Assembly (NCBI RefSeq): GCF_016446285.1
Contig: NZ_CP054140.1
Location: forward strand, 415,501 to 479,500
Reading direction: 5' to 3'
Source of the DNA: Desulfobulbus oligotrophicus
Lineage (GTDB): Bacteria > Desulfobacterota > Desulfobulbia > Desulfobulbales > Desulfobulbaceae
DNA length: 64,000 bases
The notes under the pieces were generated by a model, which was not told the DNA's origin, ran no database searches, and worked only from the letters and a program-made list of their open reading frames with translations. Shown one piece after another: positions 33,035 to 41,468 of this stretch. The stretch's first letter is position 1. Each line of letters begins with the position of its first letter. Position numbers and translations under genes: made by a program.

Positions 33035-34975
33035 TTACGCTACCCGGCTCCCGGCTGCAACAGGTGCGGCCACGGTGGCAATAACCAGTTTCTCCGTCCC
33101 GTCGGCCTGCTGCTCCTTTGCTGCCAGCATCATGCCCTGGGATGCGATCCCCATGAGCTTGGCCGGCTTCAGATTCGCCACGATAATGACCCGTCGGCCG
33201 ATGAGGGTTTCCGGGGCATAGAACTCTGCAATGCCGGCAACAATGGTCCGTTCTTCAGGAGCCCGCACTGTTAGTTTAAGCAATCGCTTTGATTTGTCGA
33301 CCTTTTCCGCGGCCACAATCTCCGCTACCCGCAGATCCACAGACTGGAACTGATCAAAACTGATCAGGCCCTCTGTGGTCTCAACAGCAACAGTCGCTGC
33401 TGATGGCTGCCTGACCGGCGTTGCAGCACTGATTTCGACATTTTTCTCCACACGGGGAAACAGAGGCGTTCCCTTATCGATCACCGTACCTGATGGGATT
33501 TCTCCCCACTTCTGCAGGTTGTCGATGGTGATGGCCGCAAACAGTTGCTCCATGCCCAGGGCCACCGTCATTTTCCGGGCAGTCTCCGGCATGACCGGTC
33601 CAAGAAGCACGGCAATCTTCCACAGTGATTCGGCTAAAAAGTACAGTACCGTTCGCAACCGATCCGCCTGCCGAGGATTTTTGGCCATTTCCCAGGGTGC
33701 GTTGGTCACAATATATCGGTTCAAGAGGCTGATCACCTCCCACACCGCCTGCAACGCCTTATGAAACCGGAACCCGTCCATATGCTCTCTGTAGTCGATG
33801 ATAGCGGCGGTAAACGCGCTCATCAGGGCCCGATCATCCGGGATAATGGTCCCAGCCTCCCGTTCCGGCACCTGACCGTCGGCATACTTATCGATCATGG
33901 TCAGGGAGCGGGAGAACAGGTTGCCCAGATCGTTGGCCAGATCCGCATTATGCCGGGCCAGGATAGCATCACTGGAAAACGAGGCATCAAGACCGAAACT
34001 CATCTCCCGAAGCACAAAGTAACGCAGGGTATCCACGCCAAAGGCATCGACCAGTTCCTTCGGACGCACCACGTTCCCCAGCGACTTGGACATCTTGGTG
34101 GCATCCACATTCCAGTATCCATGCACATGAAGACGCTGATAGGGATTGAGCCCCATGGCCCGGAGCATGGTCGGCCAGTAGATGCCGTGCGGTTTCAGGA
34201 TATCCTTGGCAATGATGTGCTCCGCCACTGCCCAGTAGGTATTGAAGTCAGGTCCGTCCGGATAACCGATCCCGGTGAGATAGTTGATCAGGGCGTCAAA
34301 CCAGACATAGGTGACAAAGTTACTGTCAAAGGGCAGTGGAATACCCCAGGTTAAGCGTGAAGTCGGCCGGGAAATACAGAGATCTTCAAGAGGATCGCTG
34401 AGAAAGGACAGCACCTCGTTCCGGTAGCGTTCCGGGGTGATGAAGTCGGGGTTGGCCTTGATATGGTCGATCAGCCAGTCCTGGTATCTGGACATCCGGA
34501 AAAAATAATTCTGCTCCGTAATGGGGCTGGGCTCGACCTGATGATCAGGGCATTTACCGTCCACCAGCTCTTTTTCAGTCAGAAACCGTTCACACCCCCG
34601 GCAGTAGAGACCGGAGTATTCGCTGAAATAAATATCCCCGGCATCGTACACCTGCTGCAGGATACTCTGCACAGTCTTGATATGATCAGGATCAGTGGTG
34701 CGGATAAAGTGATCAGGCGCAACCGCCAGCAACGGCCAGGTTGCCTGAAAGGCGGCTGCCACCCGGTCAACATAGGCTCGGGGAGCCTCGCCCGCCCTGC
34801 CCGCCGCCTCAGCGATTTTTTCACCATGCTCATCCGTGCCGGTCTGGAAACGGACATCATCCCCGCAGAGTCGGCGAAAACGGCTGTAGGTGTCTGCAAC
34901 TATCGTGGTATAGGCATGCCCCAGGTGCGGCATGGCATTGACATAGTAGATCGGGGTTGTGACGTAGGTCGGCAT
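33035..34975 (-). CDS. metG: Methionyl-tRNA synthetase with C-terminal tRNA-binding domain
   Basis: A 646-residue class I synthetase. HLGH (17-20, HIGH equivalent) and KMSKS (294-298) are intact. The zinc knuckle uses Cys125, Cys128, Cys142 and His145 (CRGC..CPDH). The anticodon-binding helical domain follows, and residues about 540-646 form an EMAP/Trbp111-like OB domain (FDQFQSVDLRVAEIVAAEKV, ANLKPAKLMGIASQGM) that improves tRNA binding and dimerises. It charges initiator and elongator tRNA-Met. The order holB-ricT-metG is conserved in Desulfobacterota. Start fits MPTYVTTPIYYVN. Confidence 0.96.
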   Translation of the reverse strand: MPTYVTTPIYYVNAMPHLGHAYTTIVADTYSRFRRLCGDDVRFQTGTDEHGEKIAEAAGRAGEAPRAYVDRVAAAFQATWPLLAVAPDHFIRTTDPDHIKTVQSILQQVYDAGDIYFSEYSGLYCRGCERFLTEKELVDGKCPDHQVEPSPITEQNYFFRMSRYQDWLIDHIKANPDFITPERYRNEVLSFLSDPLEDLCISRPTSRLTWGIPLPFDSNFVTYVWFDALINYLTGIGYPDGPDFNTYWAVAEHIIAKDILKPHGIYWPTMLRAMGLNPYQRLHVHGYWNVDATKMSKSLGNVVRPKELVDAFGVDTLRYFVLREMSFGLDASFSSDAILARHNADLANDLGNLFSRSLTMIDKYADGQVPEREAGTIIPDDRALMSAFTAAIIDYREHMDGFRFHKALQAVWEVISLLNRYIVTNAPWEMAKNPRQADRLRTVLYFLAESLWKIAVLLGPVMPETARKMTVALGMEQLFAAITIDNLQKWGEIPSGTVIDKGTPLFPRVEKNVEISAATPVRQPSAATVAVETTEGLISFDQFQSVDLRVAEIVAAEKVDKSKRLLKLTVRAPEERTIVAGIAEFYAPETLIGRRVIIVANLKPAKLMGIASQGMMLAAKEQQADGTEKLVIATVAAPVAAGSRVA

Positions 34976-35062
34976 ACTGGCTCAACAGTTAGAATGAACA
35001 GTAGAGAAGACGGATCATGGTATCGGTCGGAGCAAAAAGAGCACAGCCCGCAGGTGCATTGC

Positions 35063-36031
35063 TCACTTTTCCTCGGCCTCTTCCTGATCCTTCCAGGCAT
35101 CGGCTTTCATCTTTTTACCACGTTTGCTGATGTTCTTCCGGGTTGTTGTCTTGAGGACCGGATCAGCGGAACGCCATTCCTCCTCGGTGAACACCCGCTC
35201 TTCGCCCTGGGATGAGATCGTCGCCACCTGTCCGAGCAGAGGGATCAAGCGGGTGACCTGGTACACAGTGCCCTCGAATTCGATCTGTCGTCCAACCCGG
35301 GGCATCCCTTTTTTCATTGTCTTATAGGTCTCATACTCATAGGTCAGGCAGCAGAGCAGGCGGTTGCACAGCCCGGATATTTTAGCCGGATTAAGGGGGA
35401 GATCCTGGGCTTTTGCCATCTTGATTGAAACCGAATCAAAGGTGGTCAAAAACAGGGAACAGCACAGTTCGCGTCCACAGTGCCCGATGCCTCCGATCAT
35501 CTGGGTCTCGTGGCGAACCCCGATCTGGCGCATCTCAATGCGGGTTCGAAACTCATGGACCAGCACCTTGACCAGTTCCCGAAAATCCACGCGGCTTTCA
35601 GCAGTAAAGTAGAAAATTATCTTTGACCCGTTAAAAAATCGCTCGACCCGGACCAGATGCATGGGCAGGTGGAGTGTTTGAATACGGTCCTTGCAGAGAA
35701 GAAAGGCCTCGTGTTCCAACTGTGCCAGGAGGGTATACTTTTCATCCTCCTCCTCACTCACCCGACGTTGAATAGGATAGCCCGCTGCCCGGTCCCCGGC
35801 AGGTACTCCCGGGCTGCGATCGGCAATGGTTGCCGGCTCGATACCGTGTTCCATCCGGACCATAACCCGGTCTCCCGGGATCAGGTCTGCCAGGTGGGCA
35901 TTGGCAGTAAAGCGCTGCCCCTGCTCGCGAAAATAGATTTTATAATAACAGAGCGCCTCTTCCCCGCCACTGCCTTCCATCATAAGGGATGCGTCATCAG
36001 CAAGTTGCGATGCGTTTGGCTGTTCAATCAT
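35063..36031 (-). CDS. ricT: RicT/YaaT-type PSP1 domain protein
   Basis: A 322-residue PSP1 C-terminal domain protein. It carries the Cys-rich signature of the group: GHCGRELCCSLFL and SGLCNRLLCCLTYEYETY, which in Bacillus RicT helps bind iron-sulfur clusters in the RicAFT complex that adjusts RNA processing. The start at 36031 overlaps the holB stop by ATGA (36028-36031); nine more codons upstream are possible but lie inside holB. The C-terminus is Lys-rich (TTRKNISKRGKKMK). Translational coupling to holB is a widespread arrangement. Confidence 0.9.
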   Translation of the reverse strand: MIEQPNASQLADDASLMMEGSGGEEALCYYKIYFREQGQRFTANAHLADLIPGDRVMVRMEHGIEPATIADRSPGVPAGDRAAGYPIQRRVSEEEDEKYTLLAQLEHEAFLLCKDRIQTLHLPMHLVRVERFFNGSKIIFYFTAESRVDFRELVKVLVHEFRTRIEMRQIGVRHETQMIGGIGHCGRELCCSLFLTTFDSVSIKMAKAQDLPLNPAKISGLCNRLLCCLTYEYETYKTMKKGMPRVGRQIEFEGTVYQVTRLIPLLGQVATISSQGEERVFTEEEWRSADPVLKTTTRKNISKRGKKMKADAWKDQEEAEEK

Positions 36032-37029
36032 ACTGATTCGATGTTGAGGTGTGTGCAATCAAGGAGTTCCAGAAGAAGAACTTCACTGATCAGACCACGG
36101 TTACAGTTCCCGGCAAGTGCCTGTTCGGCCAGGTCAATGGCCGCAATCTTAGCAGAAAGCCCGTCTAAATTCCAGCGTTCTCTTATCTGCTCCACACCAA
36201 GCGGCATGTTCGGAACGGTTAAACCGCAGTGCACCATCATTGCATCTTTAAAAAAGATCCGCAAAAGATGCAGGACATTCTCCAGCCCATCCTTACAGTC
36301 GGCCAGGGTGACAGCCAGCGTGATCGCCTGTTCAATCCGCTGTGCTCCGGACTGTTCATCCGCCGCTATGGTTTGGAGAATGCGCTGATAAACCGGTAGA
36401 GCCCCATCCGTCTCCATAGCCAGCGCCTGGCCCGGACAACCACCGGTCAGGGCGGCCAGGGCATGACAATCGGCAGTATCGAGCTCCGGGCGATGCCGGT
36501 GGATAACGGCAGCTGCCTGCTCAAGCGGCAGTGAAACAAAGGGAATGACGTGGCAGCGGGAAACAATGGTCCCGAGAAGAGCATCAAGACTGTTACTGAT
36601 CAGGATAAGCAGATTATCGGGCGGGGGTTCTTCAAGCAGTTTCAGCAGACTGTTACCGGCCTCCCGCCGCATGGTCTGCACCTCTTCCAGGATGACGATC
36701 CGTACCCTGCTTTCAAACGGTGCATAGTTGAGCGTTTTTTTCAACCCGCGGATCTGATCGATTTTAAGGGCAGCACCGTCCGGTTGCAGACGCAGGAGAT
36801 CCGGATGGTTACCGGATTGTAATTTAAGGCACCCCGGACAGATCGTACACGGTCGTCCCTCCTGAGGATGCCGACAGAGGAGGACTGCCGCCAGCTCCAG
36901 AGCACAGGTGGTCTTTCCCACACCGTCGGGACCGACAAACAGGTAGGCATGGGCCATACGGCCACTGGTCAGGGCTCGATTCAACAGGGAAAGGGCCCTG
37001 GCTTGACCTGTCAGCGAGGAAAACATCAC
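36028..37029 (-). CDS. holB: DNA polymerase III subunit delta'
   Basis: A 333-residue AAA+ clamp-loader subunit. Walker A is GPDGVGKTTCALE, followed by the zinc knuckle with four Cys (LCRHPQEGRPCTICPGCLKL), Walker B-like VRIVILEEVQTM, sensor 1 region LLILISNSLDALL and the SRC arginine-finger motif (TIVSRCHVIPF). The C-terminal collar domain is present. Part of the replicative clamp loader that puts the beta clamp on DNA. It starts 3 bp after the stop of the YhaM-like gene and overlaps ricT. Confidence 0.93.
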   Translation of the reverse strand: MMFSSLTGQARALSLLNRALTSGRMAHAYLFVGPDGVGKTTCALELAAVLLCRHPQEGRPCTICPGCLKLQSGNHPDLLRLQPDGAALKIDQIRGLKKTLNYAPFESRVRIVILEEVQTMRREAGNSLLKLLEEPPPDNLLILISNSLDALLGTIVSRCHVIPFVSLPLEQAAAVIHRHRPELDTADCHALAALTGGCPGQALAMETDGALPVYQRILQTIAADEQSGAQRIEQAITLAVTLADCKDGLENVLHLLRIFFKDAMMVHCGLTVPNMPLGVEQIRERWNLDGLSAKIAAIDLAEQALAGNCNRGLISEVLLLELLDCTHLNIESV

Positions 37030-37032
37030 CGC

Positions 37033-38124
37033 TTAAAAGAGAGACTGCTGGCGATGGGCCAACGACGATTTCTCCCTGGGCTGACGAACCGGCTCAGCTG
37101 GTGAAGAGGCCGCCGGATCAGGGATATCTTCCGCCTGCTCCGCCCCTTCCTCCTGAGCTGCCCCGCAGGCACGAAGGTAGAGATAGCGCTCCAGATGCCG
37201 CTGATAATCGGTCCACTGCCAGCTGTTACCGTCCATCTTGACGCACAATGATTCCATGTACTGCATCTTGGCGTCCATGTCGTCAAGATAATGCAGCAGG
37301 ATGGCTTCCGGCGTCATGGGCAACACCGGGGAGCCAAAGCCGTATTGGCCGTGATGACTGAGGATCATGTGCAGAAGCCGGTCCAGCTGATCGTCTGTGA
37401 TCGCCGGTACCTGCCCGGCTGCCCGGCGCACAATATCCACTCCCATGACCAGATGACCGACCAGGCGCCCCCGGTCTGTGTACTGAAAGGCTGGTTTGGA
37501 ATAATCAAACTCCTCAATCTTGGCCAGGTCATGCACCAGGGCTCCGGCAATCAGCATGTCCCGATCGATCAGGGGATAATGGTCCGCCACCTTGTCCGCC
37601 ATGCCGACAATCGACAGGGTATGTTCCATCAAGCCGCCGATATAGGCATGGTGTAACTTTTTGGCAGCCGGCGCCCGTTGAAATTTCTGCAGCACCTCTC
37701 CCTGAAAGATGGTTTGCAGAAGCTGCTGCAGTGCCGGATCAGTAATGGAACCGATCACCGCATCCAGAGCGGCATGCATCTCAGCCGCCGGCCTTGTGCT
37801 TGTCCGCAGAAAAGATGCCAGATCCACCGCTGTCTCATCCACCTTCCGCAGGGAGGTCACGGTCATCTGCAACTGGTCACGGAAGGGTTTGACCACAGCC
37901 TGCACCAGGGCATAGTCACCCTCTTCGATCAGGGCGTCATACTGCTGCGCGTTCTCCCAGACCCTGACCTCAATCTCACCGGTCCGGTCCATCAGGGTCA
38001 TGGCAAGGTAGGGTTTGCCGGCCCTGGTATCAGCCAGTGATTTTTTTGCCACCAGAAATACATCCTGCAGCTGCTGACCGGCGGTCAGCTGGCTGATAAA
38101 GATTTTTTTCTCCTGAATATTCAT
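37033..38124 (-). CDS. YhaM-like 3'-5' exoribonuclease (OB + HD domains)
   Basis: A 363-residue protein with an N-terminal OB-fold (FLVAKKSLADTRAGKPYLAMTLMDRTGEIEVRVWE, about 20-90) and an HD phosphohydrolase domain: HHAYIGGLMEHTLSIVGMA, then GALVHDLAKIEEF (His-Asp pair) and HMILSHHGQYGFGSPVLP. The order and size match YhaM-type exoribonucleases of Firmicutes and Desulfobacterota. The C-terminal 40 residues are acidic and Pro-rich. First gene of the minus-strand run into holB; divergent from the amidohydrolase at 38297. Confidence 0.87.
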   Translation of the reverse strand: MNIQEKKIFISQLTAGQQLQDVFLVAKKSLADTRAGKPYLAMTLMDRTGEIEVRVWENAQQYDALIEEGDYALVQAVVKPFRDQLQMTVTSLRKVDETAVDLASFLRTSTRPAAEMHAALDAVIGSITDPALQQLLQTIFQGEVLQKFQRAPAAKKLHHAYIGGLMEHTLSIVGMADKVADHYPLIDRDMLIAGALVHDLAKIEEFDYSKPAFQYTDRGRLVGHLVMGVDIVRRAAGQVPAITDDQLDRLLHMILSHHGQYGFGSPVLPMTPEAILLHYLDDMDAKMQYMESLCVKMDGNSWQWTDYQRHLERYLYLRACGAAQEEGAEQAEDIPDPAASSPAEPVRQPREKSSLAHRQQSLF

Positions 38125-38207
38125 TCTCTGTTCTCCTTCTCAGCCGTCGACGTTCACACGCAAACGACCTGCCCAAAGCCCTGCTGTGACAGCGCCTGCC
38201 CGCAGGT

Positions 38208-38235
38208 TTGCGACTTCGGCACATTCAGGTATAAT
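38208..38235 (+). promoter_or_regulatory. Sigma-70-like promoter for the MTA/SAH deaminase gene
   Basis: TTGCGA at 38208-38213 and a perfect TATAAT at 38230-38235, spaced 16 bp, about 60 bp before the start at 38297. Orientation matches the plus-strand gene. Confidence 0.6.
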
Positions 38236-38296
38236 GTCCTTTCAGATCCAACCGACCAAAGTGATACACCATCTTCACGACCGCACGCAATCACTT

Positions 38297-39595
38297 ATGC
38301 ACATCGATCTCCTGATCACCAACACGACAATTCTCCCCTTTCCCGACACAGAACAGGTGATTGCCAAAGGGTTTGTTGCGATCACCGGTACACTGATCAG
38401 TACAGTCGGTCCCATGTCCGCCTGTCCGCCGACAGCAGATGCAACCGTGATCAGCGGTGCAGGACAACTGGTCATGCCCGGACTGGTCAATGGACACTGC
38501 CATGCCCCTATGACACTGTTCCGTGGCCTGGCCGATGACCTTGACCTGCATACCTGGCTGCAGACCCACATCTTTCCGGCCGAAGCCAGACAGGTCAACC
38601 CGGAGATGGTGTACTGGTGCAGCAAACTGGCTGCCGCGGAAATGCTGCTCAGCGGTACGACCACCGTAGCTGACGGCTATTTCCTGGAGGACGAAGTGGC
38701 ACGTGCCTGTGTGGAAACAGGTATCCGCTGTGTGGCCGCCCAGGCTGTCCTCGACTTTCCAGCCCCCGGTGTCCCTGACCCTGCACAGAACATCAAGGTT
38801 GCCGCTCGTTTCCTGGAACACTGGCAGGGGCGTGACCCCTTAATCACACCCGGCATCTTTGCTCACTCTGCCTACACCTGTTCCAATACAACGCTGCAAC
38901 AGGCCAAAGAGCTGACCCGTTATCACCAGGCGCCTCTGTTTATTCATGTTGCCGAAACCAGAGACGAAGGCCGTCACATTGCTGAACCGCAGGCCTCAAC
39001 TCCGATCGGCCATCTGCAAGCCCTGCACCTGCTTGATCCGGACACGATCTGTGTCCACTGCACATGGGCAACAGACAGTGACCTCGTCGATCTGACGGCA
39101 CACGGTTGCGCGGTGGTCACCTGTCCACAGAGCAATGCCAAACTGGCCTCCGGGCGCATGCCGCTCAGTGCCATGCTGCAGCAGCGCGTGCGACTTGCCC
39201 TGGGCACAGACTCCGCAGCCTCCAACAACAGCCTGGACATCTTCCGGGAAATGGATTTTGCCGCTAAAGTTCACAAGGTCACCCCCTGTGACCCCGCAGC
39301 AGCACCCGCCGGCACACTGCTGCACATGGCCACAGCCGGTGGTGCCGAGGCCCTGGGGCTGCAAAACGGTCACGGCACCCTGGCACCCGGTGCGCCGGCT
39401 GATCTGATCCTCCTTGATCTTCAGCAACCGCATACCCAACCCTTTCATGGCCCCCGGCTCCTCGTGTACAGTCAGGCCGGCAGCAGTGTCCGCACGGTCA
39501 TTGTCAACGGTCGGATAGTGGTTTATGATCGACAGCTGCGTACCATTGATCTCGATGCAACCTGTGACCGCGTCCGGACCCTTGCGGCCGGGTAA
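38297..39595 (+). CDS. mtaD: 5'-methylthioadenosine/S-adenosylhomocysteine deaminase
   Basis: A 432-residue amidohydrolase of the SsnA/MtaD group. The metal site is complete: NGHCHAP (HxH), the HSAYTCSN block, IHVAET with downstream Glu, HCTW, and GTDSAASNNSLDIF (Asp). Leading residues MHIDLLITNTTILPFPD form the small beta-sandwich typical of the family and fix the start at 38297 rather than 38186. It deaminates the adenine ring of MTA and SAH, part of methyl-cycle salvage in bacteria lacking SAH hydrolase or MTA phosphorylase. TrmO, another methyl-transfer gene, follows 36 bp later. Confidence 0.9.
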   Translation: MHIDLLITNTTILPFPDTEQVIAKGFVAITGTLISTVGPMSACPPTADATVISGAGQLVMPGLVNGHCHAPMTLFRGLADDLDLHTWLQTHIFPAEARQVNPEMVYWCSKLAAAEMLLSGTTTVADGYFLEDEVARACVETGIRCVAAQAVLDFPAPGVPDPAQNIKVAARFLEHWQGRDPLITPGIFAHSAYTCSNTTLQQAKELTRYHQAPLFIHVAETRDEGRHIAEPQASTPIGHLQALHLLDPDTICVHCTWATDSDLVDLTAHGCAVVTCPQSNAKLASGRMPLSAMLQQRVRLALGTDSAASNNSLDIFREMDFAAKVHKVTPCDPAAAPAGTLLHMATAGGAEALGLQNGHGTLAPGAPADLILLDLQQPHTQPFHGPRLLVYSQAGSSVRTVIVNGRIVVYDRQLRTIDLDATCDRVRTLAAG

Positions 39596-39631
39596 CCCCT
39601 TTCAAGCACACGACGAATCAAGGAGCACTCC

Positions 39632-40048
39632 ATGTCTCAGCCCATTCTGCAGCCCATCGGTATCGTCCACTGCGATATCACTTCCCGGGAAGACGCGCCG
39701 AAAAACTACGACATATCAGATCGTAAAGGTGTTCTGGAGATCTACCCGGCGTTTCAGGACGGCCTGCAGGGTATTGCAGCAGGACACACCATTGTTGTCC
39801 TGTTCTGGCTGGATCGGTCAGACCGCACCCGGCTCCTGGTATATCCGCGGGGGGACCGCTCCCGCGGCCTGCACGGTGTCTTTGCCACCCGCAGCCCGGA
39901 TCGGCCGAACCCGATTGCACTCTCCGAAGTGCGGATACTGGCGATACGTAACAACTGCCTGGAAGTTGTCGGACTGGACGTCCTTGACGGGACTCCGATC
40001 ATTGATATCAAAAAGAAGATCACGCCTGAGGACCGGCCGACCGCCTGA
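39632..40048 (+). CDS. trmO: TrmO-type tRNA methyltransferase (short form)
   Basis: A 138-residue member of the TsaA/TrmO family, which N6-methylates the t6A37 of tRNA-Thr using SAM with an unusual beta-barrel fold. Family motifs present: ILQPIGIVHC, the YPAFQDGLQGI block, VVLFWLDRSDR, RGLHGVFATRSPDRPNPIALS (the strongest signature) and VVGLDVLDGTPIIDIKK. It lacks the C-terminal domain of the 235-residue E. coli protein, as do many bacterial and archaeal homologues. GGAG lies before the ATG (AAGGAGCACTCC). It probably shares an mRNA with mtaD. Confidence 0.9.
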   Translation: MSQPILQPIGIVHCDITSREDAPKNYDISDRKGVLEIYPAFQDGLQGIAAGHTIVVLFWLDRSDRTRLLVYPRGDRSRGLHGVFATRSPDRPNPIALSEVRILAIRNNCLEVVGLDVLDGTPIIDIKKKITPEDRPTA

Positions 40049-40077
40049 TCTCCTGGACAGTTGCCGCTGCAACGGTG

Positions 40078-41148
40078 TTACACATTGAAGCGGATGTTCA
40101 GGATATCTCCGTCAACGACGGTATAGTCCTTACCCTGAACAGCGAGTTTACCGGCTTTTTTCAGTTCAGCCTCGCTTCCCAGAGCAATCAGTTCGTCATA
40201 CTTTATGACCTCTGCCCGGATAAATCCCTTCTGCAGATCAGAATGAATAACACCGGCGGCCACCGGGGCCGGTGAACCGGTACGGACCAGCCACTGGTGC
40301 ACCTCATCCTTCCCCACGGTGAAAAAGGAGATACGTCCCAGGGCCTTGAGACACAGGCCGGTCAGAACTTCCAGCGCCGGCTCTTCAATACCCATATCCT
40401 GCAGAAATTCCCGACGCTCCTCTTCGCTGTCAAGCAGGGCTATTTCCGACTCCACCCCGGCCGACACAACCATGGCCTCCATCTTTTCGGCTGCACAGAG
40501 ATCCTGTACCCGGTCGAGCAGAGAGGTGTCGTTGACCTGATCTTCACCGATGTTGAAGACCAGGATCATCTCCTTTCTGGTGAGCAGCGGATAACTGCGG
40601 ATCAGCAGATCCTCCTCTTCACTCAACTCCAGCAGACGAAGCGGATGATCGTTTTCCAGATGCTCCTGCATACGCTTCAGCAAGGCCAGCTCCTTGAGCT
40701 GTCGCTCATCCTTCACCTTTTTCAGACCTGTTTCCAGACGATCGATGCGCTTTTCAAGAAAGAGCTGGTCGTGGAGCTGCAACTCGGCGTTGACAGCGGC
40801 AACATCCCGCAAAGGGTCCACCGAGCCGGCAGCATGGTATATCGAATCATCTTCAAAGGCGCGAACCACGTGGCACAGGGTATCCACATCACTGATATCC
40901 CGGAAAACATCGCCCTTAACGATCACCTCTTGTTCCAGCTTCGGCAAAAGGACAAAATCGATACGCGCCCTGGTCTCCTTTTTCGGCTGATACATGGTCA
41001 CCAGCCGATCGAAACGTTGATCAACAATATTTGCAGTACCGGGAATGGGTTTCAGGGGGCCGCCTGTCTCCTGCACTTCGTTACCGGTCAACACCTGAAA
41101 CAGGGTCTTTTTACCTGTCTGTGGCAGCCCAATAATGCCGACTTTCAT
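40078..41148 (-). CDS. YchF-like GTPase, divergent (DUF933/TGS C-terminus)
   Basis: A 356-residue Obg-related P-loop protein. G1 is GLPQTGKKTLF; the base-recognition motif is NIGED (YchF-type NxxE); HVVRAFEDDSI and the coiled-coil LEKRIDRLETGLKKVKDERQL match YchF, and the C-terminal TGS-like DUF933 domain is there (GVIHSDLQKGFIRAEVI, AVQGKDYTVVDGDILNIRF). The G3 position, normally DIAGL, reads LLPKL, and the G2 loop is altered, so nucleotide hydrolysis may differ. Ribosome or stress-related role by family. Terminates toward trmO (convergent, 29 bp apart). Confidence 0.85.
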   Translation of the reverse strand: MKVGIIGLPQTGKKTLFQVLTGNEVQETGGPLKPIPGTANIVDQRFDRLVTMYQPKKETRARIDFVLLPKLEQEVIVKGDVFRDISDVDTLCHVVRAFEDDSIYHAAGSVDPLRDVAAVNAELQLHDQLFLEKRIDRLETGLKKVKDERQLKELALLKRMQEHLENDHPLRLLELSEEEDLLIRSYPLLTRKEMILVFNIGEDQVNDTSLLDRVQDLCAAEKMEAMVVSAGVESEIALLDSEEERREFLQDMGIEEPALEVLTGLCLKALGRISFFTVGKDEVHQWLVRTGSPAPVAAGVIHSDLQKGFIRAEVIKYDELIALGSEAELKKAGKLAVQGKDYTVVDGDILNIRFNV

Positions 41149-41230
41149 ATCTTCCTCTGCAGATCAGAATCACCGGGCAGATACGGCGGCAGATGCCTGA
41201 CCAGCGTTATGCACCGTCCGGTGACAGTAT

Positions 41231-41267
41231 AAAAAAAAGGGGTTAAGCTGATCCAGCCTAACCCCTT
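41231..41267 (-). terminator. Rho-independent terminator after tRNA-Arg
   Basis: Perfect 9 bp stem (41237-41245 with 41259-41267), extended by an inner 4 bp GCTG/CAGC stem, followed on the minus strand by a run of T (complement of 41231-41238). It lies 8 bp beyond the tRNA 3' end. Confidence 0.85.
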
Positions 41268-41274
41268 GTACATG

Positions 41275-41351
41275 TGGCGCGCCTGGAGAGATTCGAACTC
41301 CCGACCTACGGATTCGTAGTCCGGCGCTCTATCCAGCTGAGCTACAGGCGC
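41275..41351 (-). tRNA. tRNA-Arg (anticodon ACG)
   Basis: A 77 nt cloverleaf on the minus strand with encoded CCA. Acceptor GCGCCTG pairs with CAGGCGC, discriminator G73; D-arm GCTC/GAGC; anticodon loop CTACGAA gives ACG, expected to be edited to inosine by TadA to read CGU, CGC and CGA; T-arm with TTCGAAT loop. One oddity: the outermost anticodon-stem pair (27-43) is C opposite U. Confidence 0.96.
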
Positions 41352-41365
41352 TAAAACAGTTTGTT

Positions 41366-41394
41366 TGTATACTCTGAACCCGGCATGGATTCAA
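41366..41394 (-). promoter_or_regulatory. Sigma-70-like promoter for tRNA-Arg
   Basis: On the minus strand TTGAAT (complement of 41389-41394), a 17 bp spacer and TATACA (complement of 41366-41371), 14 bp before the tRNA 5' end at 41351. Confidence 0.65.
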
Positions 41395-41412
41395 GTTTTT
41401 TTTACTGCTTCT

Positions 41413-41437
41413 CACTTCCTGTCAATGACAGGAAGTG
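41413..41437. terminator. Strong hairpin downstream of RNase E/G gene
   Basis: Perfect 11 bp inverted repeat (41413-41423 with 41427-41437) with a 3 nt loop, 32 bp past the stop of the RNase E/G gene and just upstream of the tRNA promoter. No adjacent U-run on the minus strand, so it may be a terminator or a 3' end stabiliser. Confidence 0.5.
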
Positions 41438-41468
41438 TATGCATTGCCCGCCAGGGCATGCCCATGGC

